From Bordetella parapertussis (GTDB lineage Bacteria > Pseudomonadota > Gammaproteobacteria > Burkholderiales > SG8-39): a stretch of 40,381 nt of DNA. The position numbers were made by a program, and so were the translations under genes. The stretch covers positions 1 to 40,381 of the forward strand of contig CAMAWC010000031.1 of NCBI GenBank assembly GCA_945861875.1, given 5' to 3'. This document shows positions 34,707 through 40,381 of the stretch, one piece after another. Each line of letters starts with the position of its first letter. Within the stretch, counting starts at the first letter, position 1. The notes beneath the pieces are model-generated. The model ran no database searches. It saw nothing but the letters and a program-made list of their open reading frames with translations, and had not been told where the DNA came from.

Positions 34707-35117
34707 ATGCGCCAGCGCAAACTGATGAACCAGATCAACGTCGTGCCGTATATCGACGTGATGCTGGTGTTGCTGGTCATTTTTATGGTCACCGCGCCGC
34801 TGGCCAACCCGGGCGTGGTGGAGCTGCCCAGCGTGGGCAAGTCGACGCAGCCGCCGGTCGCGCCGGTGGAGGTGGTGATCAAGGCCGACCAGTCGCTGCT
34901 GATTCGCGATCGCGCCGCCAAGTCCGGCGCCGAACGTGGCGTCAGCCAGGTCGAACTGGTGACGGCGCTCACGGCCATCAAGCAGCGCAATCCGGAACAG
35001 GCGGTGGTGATCTCGGCCGACAAGGACGTGCGTTACGAGGCGGTGCTCAAGGTGATGGATGAGCTGCAGCGGCAGAATTTCAAGGTCGGCCTGATGGTAA
35101 AGCCGGCGGCGCGTTAA
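34707..35117 (+). CDS. tolR: Tol-Pal motor subunit TolR
   Basis: 136 residues with one membrane segment near the N-terminus: [21 protein letters not shown], in which the conserved Asp (YIDVMLVLL) is the proton-carrying residue. A periplasmic domain follows, with [19 protein letters not shown] as the ExbD/TolR hallmark. The stop (TAA) overlaps the first base of the tolA ATG (TAATG). Confidence 0.96.
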   Translation: MRQRKLMNQINVVPYIDVMLVLLVIFMVTAPLANPGVVELPSVGKSTQPPVAPVEVVIKADQSLLIRDRAAKSGAERGVSQVELVTALTAIKQRNPEQAVVISADKDVRYEAVLKVMDELQRQNFKVGLMVKPAAR

Positions 35118-35890
35118 TGCAGTTCATTCTGCGCCAGGAGCCCGCGGTCACCTGGTCGGCGGTGCTGGCTTTTCTCGTGCACCTGTTTTTTCTCACCGTG
35201 CTGGTGTTTGGCGTGCGCTGGCAGACCAAGCAGACGGACACTATTGCGGTCGAGTTGTGGACACAGCTGCCACCGATGGAGCAGGCGGCACCGGTCAAGG
35301 CCGAACCCGTGCCCGCGCCGCCAAAAGTGGAGCCGCCGCCGCCCGAACCCAAGCCGGCGCCCAAGGTCGAGGCCAAACCGGCGCCCAAGGTCGAGGCCAA
35401 ACCGGTCAAGCCGGACATTGCGGTGGAAAAGGCGCCGCCGGTAAAGGCCGAGGCCAAGAAAGCCGAACCGAAAAAGCCCGAACCCAAGGTTGACACGCAA
35501 AAACTCATACGCGAGCAACTGGAGCGTGAGGCCGAGCAGGTCAGGCTGGCGCGCGAAAAACAGGAAATCACCCAGCAGCTTGCGCGCGAGGCGTCGGCGG
35601 CGCAAAGCCGCGCCATCGCCGACTATGTCGGGCGAATCCGCAGCAAGATCAAGGGCAACATCGTCATGCCCGGTGACATGCCCGCGGGCAACCCGGAAGC
35701 GATTTTCGATGTGGTGCAACTTCCCACTGGCGAGGTGCTCTCCCCGGTAAGGCTGAAAAAATCCTCGGGCTACAAGCCCTACGATGAGGCGATAGAGCGC
35801 GCCATACTCAAGTCCTCGCCCTTGCCCAAACCGGATCGCCCCGATCTTTTTCAACGGAATCTGGAACTTAAGTTCCGTCCGCTTGACTGA
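35117..35890 (+). CDS. tolA: Tol-Pal inner-membrane linker TolA
   Basis: 257 residues, shorter than the E. coli protein. The N-terminal anchor is VLAFLVHLFFLTVLVFGV. The middle part is rich in Pro, Lys, Glu and Ala (AAPVKAEPVPAPPKVEPPPP, with two copies of KPAPKVEA), then a charged helix (QLEREAEQVRLAREKQEI). The C-terminal domain is TonB-like (YVGRIRSKIKGNIVMPG, VVQLPTGEVLSPVRLKKSSG, NLELKFRP). The protein spans the periplasm to reach TolB and Pal. A 24-bp tandem repeat (35351-35398) codes part of the Pro-rich stretch. Confidence 0.93.
   Translation: MQFILRQEPAVTWSAVLAFLVHLFFLTVLVFGVRWQTKQTDTIAVELWTQLPPMEQAAPVKAEPVPAPPKVEPPPPEPKPAPKVEAKPAPKVEAKPVKPDIAVEKAPPVKAEAKKAEPKKPEPKVDTQKLIREQLEREAEQVRLAREKQEITQQLAREASAAQSRAIADYVGRIRSKIKGNIVMPGDMPAGNPEAIFDVVQLPTGEVLSPVRLKKSSGYKPYDEAIERAILKSSPLPKPDRPDLFQRNLELKFRPLD
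35351..35398 (+). repeat. 24-bp tandem repeat inside tolA
   Basis: Two copies in direct succession (35351-35374 and 35375-35398) differ at one base and each encode KPAPKVEA. A partial third copy (AAACCGGTCAAG) follows. Length variation here would lengthen or shorten the periplasmic spacer. Confidence 0.8.
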
Positions 35891-35892
35891 CG

Positions 35893-35898
35893 TATAAT
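35893..35898 (+). promoter_or_regulatory. Possible internal promoter (-10 TATAAT) ahead of tolB
   Basis: A perfect TATAAT sits two bases after the tolA stop in the 96-base gap to tolB. The -35 region (about 35870-35875, AAGTTC) is weak. E. coli also has a separate promoter ahead of tolB, so an internal start is plausible. Confidence 0.4.
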
Positions 35899-35986
35899 TC
35901 TTTTCGCGATTCGGCGGCTTTGCATGGTGCGAAGCGGTCGGACGTTTGACTTGCAGCGACCGGTGGCTGGACGCGCCGACAAAACT

Positions 35987-37267
35987 ATGAAAATGATTGT
36001 TCGCAAGCTGACTTTTGCCCTGCTGTTGCTTTGCGCCGGACTGGCGCATGCCCAGCTCACCATCGAAATCACCGGTGCGGGCGCCAACCAGATCCCGATC
36101 GCCGTTACCCGTTTCGGCGGTGAGGATGCGCTCACCCAGTCGATCAGCGAAGTCATCGAAGCCGACCTGCAGCGCAGCGGCCGCTTCAAGATGCTTTACG
36201 CCGGCAACGTCAATCCGCTGCCCGCGGAAATCAACCAGGTCAGCTTTACCGACTGGAAAAACCGCAATGCCGATGCGCTGGTCATAGGCGCCGTGTCGCG
36301 CCTGCCCGACGGGCGCTTTGAAGTGCGCTTTCGCCTGCTCGATGTGCCCAAGCAGGTGCAGTTGGGCGGGGTTGCCTATGCCATGACCGCGGCGCAGGCG
36401 CGCACCACCGGGCATCGCATCGCCGACTACGTTTACGAAAAACTCACCGGCGAGCGCGGCGTGTTTTCCACGCGCATCGCCTATGTCATCAAGCAGGGCC
36501 AGCGTTTTGAATTGCAAATCGCCGATGCCGACGGTCGCGGCGCGCAGACGGCGCTGGCTTCGCGCGAGCCGATCATTTCGCCGGCTTGGTCGCCCGACGG
36601 CACGCGTCTCGCTTATGTGTCCTTCGAAAACAAGAAACCCGTGGTGTTCGTGCACTCGCTCACCACCGGCCAGCGCCAGGCGGTGGCCAATTTCAAGGGC
36701 AGCAACTCGGCGCCGTCCTGGTCGCCCGACGGCAAGCAACTGGCGGTGGTGTTGTCGCGCGACGGCGGATCGCAGATTTACCTGGTCAATGCCGACGGCA
36801 GCAATGTGCGTCGCGTCGAAGCAAGCGGATCGATAGACACCGAGCCGTATTTTTCTCCGGACGGGCAGACGCTTTATTTCACCTCCGACCGCGGCGGCAG
36901 CCCGCAGATCTACCGCATGAACGCCGGAGGCGGCGCCGCCACCAGACTGACCTTCGACGGCAGCTACAATGTTTCGCCGCGCCCCAGCCCGGACGGCAAG
37001 CTGCTCGCTTACGTGACGCGCAACGCCGGCCGCTTCCAACTGGCGACCCTCGACCTGGCGAGCCGGCAGTCGCAGGTGCTCACCGACACGCAAAAAGACG
37101 AATCGCCCAGCTTTGCGCCAAACGGGCGCATCATCCTGTATGCCACTGAAATCGGCGGTCGCGGCGTGCTGGCGGCGGTCTCGAGTGATGGTCGCGTGAA
37201 GCAACGTCTTTCAGTGCAGGCGGCCGATGTGCGCGAACCGGCCTGGGGTCCTTTTACGGCGAATTGA
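35987..37267 (+). CDS. tolB: Tol-Pal periplasmic protein TolB
   Basis: 426 residues from ATG 35987, which opens a clean signal peptide (KLTFALLLLCAGLAHAQ, cleaved after AHA). A longer frame from 35924 would put 21 residues before it. The N-terminal domain (residues ~24-160) is followed by a six-bladed beta-propeller with repeated WSPDGTRLAY, WSPDGKQLAVVLSRDGGSQI and FSPDGQTLYFTSDRGG blocks. It binds Pal and TolA and helps outer-membrane constriction at division. The pal gene starts 15 bases downstream. Confidence 0.96.
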   Translation: MKMIVRKLTFALLLLCAGLAHAQLTIEITGAGANQIPIAVTRFGGEDALTQSISEVIEADLQRSGRFKMLYAGNVNPLPAEINQVSFTDWKNRNADALVIGAVSRLPDGRFEVRFRLLDVPKQVQLGGVAYAMTAAQARTTGHRIADYVYEKLTGERGVFSTRIAYVIKQGQRFELQIADADGRGAQTALASREPIISPAWSPDGTRLAYVSFENKKPVVFVHSLTTGQRQAVANFKGSNSAPSWSPDGKQLAVVLSRDGGSQIYLVNADGSNVRRVEASGSIDTEPYFSPDGQTLYFTSDRGGSPQIYRMNAGGGAATRLTFDGSYNVSPRPSPDGKLLAYVTRNAGRFQLATLDLASRQSQVLTDTQKDESPSFAPNGRIILYATEIGGRGVLAAVSSDGRVKQRLSVQAADVREPAWGPFTAN

Positions 37268-37282
37268 ACAAGGAGGCACAAC

Positions 37283-37861
37283 ATGAATAAAAATCCAATC
37301 ACAGTCCTTGCGGCTGCCCTGCTGCTCGGACTGCTCGCCGCTTGTTCGAGCACTCCCGTCCCGGAACAATCCGCCGCTGCCGTCGAGGAGCGCACGCCCG
37401 GGTCTACCGCGCCCGCCAAGCCGCCGGCACCGCCACCGCCATCGTCATCGGCCACTACAAAACCGGTGCCGCCGCCGCAGGTTATCCCCGCCAACCCGCT
37501 CAAGGACCCGGCCAATATCCTGTCCAAGCGCAGCATTTATTACGACCTCGACAGTGATGCGGTGAAGGAGGAGTTCCGTCCCCTGGTGCAGGCGCACGCC
37601 AAATACCTGGTTGAGAATCGCAATGCCAAGATGCTGATCCAGGGCAATTGCGACGACCGCGGCAGCCGTGAATACAACATCGCGCTCGGACAGCGCCGCG
37701 CCGACGGTGTCAAGCGCATGCTGCTCTTGATGGGCGCGACCGAAGCACAGGTCGAATCGGTCAGCATGGGCGAGGAAAAGCCGCGTTGCACCGCCGACCA
37801 GGGCGATGCCTGCATGGCTGAAAACCGTCGCAGCGACGTGCTCTACGGCGGCGAATATTAA
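37283..37861 (+). CDS. pal: Peptidoglycan-associated lipoprotein Pal
   Basis: 192 residues with a lipobox LAAC after a hydrophobic signal (LAAALLLGLLAAC), so anchored in the outer membrane. A Pro/Ala-rich linker leads to the OmpA-like domain (SIYYDLDSDAVKEEF, then IQGNCDDRGSREYNIALGQR), which binds the diaminopimelate of peptidoglycan. The start has an excellent AGGAGG (37271-37276) six bases upstream. The cpoB ATG follows the stop by four bases. Confidence 0.95.
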   Translation: MNKNPITVLAAALLLGLLAACSSTPVPEQSAAAVEERTPGSTAPAKPPAPPPPSSSATTKPVPPPQVIPANPLKDPANILSKRSIYYDLDSDAVKEEFRPLVQAHAKYLVENRNAKMLIQGNCDDRGSREYNIALGQRRADGVKRMLLLMGATEAQVESVSMGEEKPRCTADQGDACMAENRRSDVLYGGEY

Positions 37862-37865
37862 GTCC

Positions 37866-38669
37866 ATGCAACTGCAATCCGCTTACGCCTGCGCGGCGCT
37901 TGCCCTCGTACTGGGCCTTGCGGCCGGCGGCGCGCGCGCCGCCTTGTTCGATGACGAAGAGGCGCGCCGGCAGATCGCCGAATTGCGGACGTTGGTTGCC
38001 GCTGACAAAACACAGCTTGAAGCGGAACGAAAAAAACTCGATGAGCGCCTGGCGAGGATTGAAACGGCGGTGCTGGACCGCAAGCCGCTGGTCGACCTCG
38101 CCCTGCTCATCGACGGCCTGAAGCAGGACATGGCCAAGTTACGCGGCCAGATCGAGGTGCTGATGAACCAGTCCGAGCAACTGGAAAAGCGCCAAAAGGA
38201 TTTATACGTTGACCTCGATACCCGTTTGCGCAAACTCGAGGTCGGTCCGGGGCCGGCGGCTGATGCCAAGGCGCCCGCTCAGCCGCCCGCCGATCCCGCG
38301 GCCGAGAACAAGGCCTACGAGGCCGCGCTCAATCAGTTCAAGGCTGCCAATTACCAGGGGGCGATCGCCTCATTCCAGGGATTCATCGCGACTTACCCGA
38401 AAAGCCTGCTGGTACCCAGCGCGCAATACTGGGTCGGCAATGCCTATTACACCGTGCGCGACTACAAGTCCGCCATCGCCACGCAGCAAAAACTGGTCGC
38501 CACCTGGCCCGACCACGCCAAGGCGCCCGATGCCCTGCTCAATATCGCCACCAGCCAGTCCGAGACCGGCGATGTGCGCGCCTCGCGCGAAACCCTGCAG
38601 GCGTTAATCAAGAAATACCCCACCTCGCCGGCGGCAGAGCAGGCGAGGCAGCGCCTAGCCCGGCGCTAG
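37866..38669 (+). CDS. cpoB: Cell division coordinator CpoB (YbgF)
   Basis: 267 residues from ATG 37866 with a signal peptide (YACAALALVLGLAAGGARA). The N-terminal part is a coiled coil (KTQLEAERKKLDERLARIETA and later EQLEKRQKDLYVDLDTRL), as in trimerising CpoB. The C-terminal part holds tetratricopeptide repeats (YEAALNQFKAANYQGAIASF, PSAQYWVGNAYYTVRDYKSA, KAPDALLNIATSQSETGD). It links Tol-Pal to peptidoglycan synthesis at the septum. The order after pal is the usual one. Confidence 0.94.
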   Translation: MQLQSAYACAALALVLGLAAGGARAALFDDEEARRQIAELRTLVAADKTQLEAERKKLDERLARIETAVLDRKPLVDLALLIDGLKQDMAKLRGQIEVLMNQSEQLEKRQKDLYVDLDTRLRKLEVGPGPAADAKAPAQPPADPAAENKAYEAALNQFKAANYQGAIASFQGFIATYPKSLLVPSAQYWVGNAYYTVRDYKSAIATQQKLVATWPDHAKAPDALLNIATSQSETGDVRASRETLQALIKKYPTSPAAEQARQRLARR

Positions 38670-38702
38670 TTCCCGCGCGGCATTACCGATGGCGTTGCGC
38701 CG

Positions 38703-39377
38703 GTGAAGCCCGCGGTAATCCTGTTGTCGGGCGGGCTCGATTCGGCGACGGTGCTGGCACTGGCGCGAAACGAGGGCTACGCCTGTCATGCGCTGTCGGT
38801 GCAGTACGGCCAACGCCACCAGGCCGAGCTTGCAGCCGCCGCCCGTGTCGTGGCGCAACTCGGGGCCGCTTCGCACAAGGTGGTGAACATCGATTTGTCG
38901 ACGTTTGGCGGATCGGCGCTGACCGATGCCGCCATCGCCGTGCCTGTCGACGGTGTCAAACCCGGGGTCATTCCCGTCACCTATGTGCCGGCGCGCAACA
39001 CCATCATGCTGTCGCTCGCCCTTGCCTGGGCCGAGGTCCTGGGCAGCAGCGACATTTTTTTCGGCGCCAACGCCCTCGATTACTCCGGCTATCCGGATTG
39101 CCGGCCCGATTTCATGCAGGCCTTTGAGCGCCTCGCCAACCTTGCCACCCGGGCCGGCGTGGAGGGCGCGCACCTCACCCTGCACACGCCCATCATTGCC
39201 ATGAGCAAGGCCGAGATCGTGCGCCTTGGAACCGGCCTTGGCGTCGATTACCGCCTGACCGTGTCCTGTTACCAGGCTGACGCCGCCGGTCGTGCCTGCG
39301 GTCGGTGCGACTCCTGCCGCCTGCGCCGGGCAGGGTTTGAGACCGCCGGCGTCACCGACCCCACCCGCTACGCCTGA
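38703..39377 (+). CDS. queC: 7-cyano-7-deazaguanine synthase QueC
   Basis: 224 residues from GTG 38703. N-terminal PP-loop [11 protein letters not shown] binds ATP, and [11 protein letters not shown] and [18 protein letters not shown] are family hallmarks. A zinc site is formed by C189, C199, C202 and C205 ([17 protein letters not shown]). It makes preQ0, the precursor of queuosine in tRNA. It lies 33 bases after cpoB and is probably the last gene of the tol-pal transcript. No other que gene is in the window. Confidence 0.95.
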   Translation: MKPAVILLSGGLDSATVLALARNEGYACHALSVQYGQRHQAELAAAARVVAQLGAASHKVVNIDLSTFGGSALTDAAIAVPVDGVKPGVIPVTYVPARNTIMLSLALAWAEVLGSSDIFFGANALDYSGYPDCRPDFMQAFERLANLATRAGVEGAHLTLHTPIIAMSKAEIVRLGTGLGVDYRLTVSCYQADAAGRACGRCDSCRLRRAGFETAGVTDPTRYA

Positions 39378-39382
39378 AGGGC

Positions 39383-39409
39383 GGGCTGGGGTAAAATGCC
39401 AGCCCTTTT
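39383..39409 (+). terminator. Rho-independent terminator after queC, with a -10-like loop
   Basis: GGGCTGG (39383-39389) pairs with CCAGCCC (39399-39405) around a nine-base loop, followed by TTTT (39406-39409), six bases after the queC stop. The loop contains TAAAAT (39392-39397), which could be the -10 box of the YeeE/YedE gene starting at 39431. Confidence 0.65.
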
Positions 39410-39430
39410 CGCGTTGTCGCTCTCCCGCCC

Positions 39431-40381
39431 ATGAATGAAGCCAACCCCGCAAGTCTCGCCTTGGTGGTCACCTGGGGCGCGTTCGCACTGGCCCTGGTAT
39501 TCGGCTACGTCGGCGCACGGACCAATTTCTGCGCCATGGGCGCGGTGTCCGACATCGTCAACATGGGCGACTGGACGCGCATGCGCATGTGGCTGCTGGC
39601 CATCGCCGTGGCCATTCTTGGCGCCAGCGCGCTCTCCCTCACCGGCCGGATCGACCTCGCCAAGAGCATCTATACCGCACCGGGCGTCACCTGGCTGTCG
39701 TTCATCGTCGGCGGATTCCTGTTTGGGGTCGGCATGGTGCTCGCATCGGGCTGTGGTTCCAAGACCCTGATACGCATAGGCGGCGGCAACCTCAAGTCGT
39801 TGGTGGTCTTGCTGGTGCTCGCAGTCAGCGCGTACATGACCCTCAGAGGCCTGTTTGGCATGTTCCGCGTCGGCGTGCTCGAACCGGCGGTCATTGTGCT
39901 CTCGGGCAGTCAGGACCTGCCCTCGATCATCGCGCGCGCCACCGGTGCCGACAAGAAAGCCGTCCTCGGCGTGCTGTCCGTGCTCATCAGCGGCGGCCTG
40001 CTGGCATTTATTTTCAAGGATCGCGAATTTCGCACTTTCGACAACATTCTGGGCGGTGTGGTGGTCGGTCTGGTGGTGGTGGGCGGCTGGTATTTGTCGG
40101 GCCATGTTGGCTACCTGGCCGAGGATCCGCAGACGCTGGAAGAAAAATTCCTCGCCACCAACAGCGGCAGGATGGAATCTTTGTCGTTTGTCGCGCCACA
40201 GGCCTATTTGCTCGAGTTGCTGATGCTCTGGAGCGACAAGACCCGGGTCGTCACCTTCGGTATTGCCAGCGTGCTGGGCATGACCGCCGGTTCCTGGATC
40301 TACGCCCTTAGTTCGCGCACCTTCCGGCTGGAGAGTTTTCGCGACGCCGGGGACACCCTCAACCATCTGGTTGGCGGCGTG
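39431..40381 (+). CDS. YeeE/YedE family sulfur (thiosulfate) transporter, partial
   Basis: 317 codons from ATG 39431, still open at the right edge of the window. About nine hydrophobic segments are visible. Conserved Cys residues stand in TNFCAMGAVSD and VLASGCGSKTLIRIGGGN, which are hallmarks of YeeE/YedE transporters; in the characterised TsuA these Cys line the path for thiosulfate. A hydrophilic segment (YLAEDPQTLEEKFLATNSGR) lies in the second half. It begins 22 bases after a terminator, so it is separately transcribed. Thiosulfate is a likely but unproven substrate. Confidence 0.85.
   Translation, partial: MNEANPASLALVVTWGAFALALVFGYVGARTNFCAMGAVSDIVNMGDWTRMRMWLLAIAVAILGASALSLTGRIDLAKSIYTAPGVTWLSFIVGGFLFGVGMVLASGCGSKTLIRIGGGNLKSLVVLLVLAVSAYMTLRGLFGMFRVGVLEPAVIVLSGSQDLPSIIARATGADKKAVLGVLSVLISGGLLAFIFKDREFRTFDNILGGVVVGLVVVGGWYLSGHVGYLAEDPQTLEEKFLATNSGRMESLSFVAPQAYLLELLMLWSDKTRVVTFGIASVLGMTAGSWIYALSSRTFRLESFRDAGDTLNHLVGGV

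Noticed and set aside
35114..37204. A 696-codon minus-strand open frame
   Set aside because: Antisense to tolA and tolB, which are unmistakable; no family motifs in the minus-strand translation.
39368..40366. A 332-codon minus-strand open frame at the right edge
   Set aside because: Antisense to the YeeE/YedE transporter, which has membrane segments and conserved Cys motifs; the minus-strand product is rich in His, Gln and Asp without motifs.

Overview
The window is high-GC DNA from what looks like a betaproteobacterium (Burkholderiales/Rhodocyclales type). Grounds: an orphan Bug/TctC-type solute receptor, a TRAP transporter set, the order yebC-ruvC-ruvA-ruvB-ybgC-tolQ-tolR-tolA-tolB-pal-cpoB-queC, and TAAAAT/TATAAT boxes lying very close to start codons. 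This is inferred from gene content and order; no database search was possible.

Layout. (1) 1-2597: the tail of a small protein, translationally coupled to a VIT + von Willebrand A domain protein. (2) 2598-6680: an accessory stretch. It holds a 530-base intergenic region, a conserved gene of unknown function, the truncated and frameshifted 5' end of a PD-(D/E)XK-nuclease-like gene, then two AT-richer genes: a DUF2971 protein and a protein with an ApeA-like HEPN RNase domain. The first ends in a sequence resembling half of an integron attC site. (3) 6681-8114: a small lipoprotein and a Bug-type periplasmic receptor. (4) 8130-10022 (minus): the ABC-F ATPase Uup.

(5) 10145-19042 (minus): a tightly packed nine-gene glycan locus. 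It encodes an acyltransferase, two paralogous methyltransferases around an FAD-dependent oxidoreductase, a FdtA-like sugar 3,4-ketoisomerase, a DegT aminotransferase, one GT2 glycosyltransferase and two tandemly duplicated TPR-glycosyltransferases. Together these suggest synthesis and transfer of a modified 3-amino-3,6-dideoxyhexose. gabD (19045-20535) sits 2 bases upstream and may head the same transcript. (6) 20717-24916: an SDR dehydrogenase and a cupin dioxygenase (plus strand) facing a dctP-dctQ-dctM TRAP transporter (minus strand), probably for uptake and breakdown of an organic acid or ketone. (7) 25014-30372 (minus): a frameshifted membrane protein with a spermidine-synthase-like domain, an SDR lacking the usual Tyr-Lys pair, an EamA permease and a DUF853/HerA-like ATPase.

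(8) 30473-39377 (plus): the housekeeping block. YebC is followed by the Holliday-junction machinery RuvC, RuvA and RuvB, then the Tol-Pal envelope system from ybgC to cpoB, then queC. A terminator-like hairpin separates queC from a YeeE/YedE sulfur transporter that runs off the right edge.

The most interesting parts are the HEPN/DUF2971 accessory island with its possible integron-cassette boundary, and the glycan locus with its unusual mix of enzymes. Two genes carry clean single-base frameshifts (near 4035 and 26799), which may be real decay or sequencing error.
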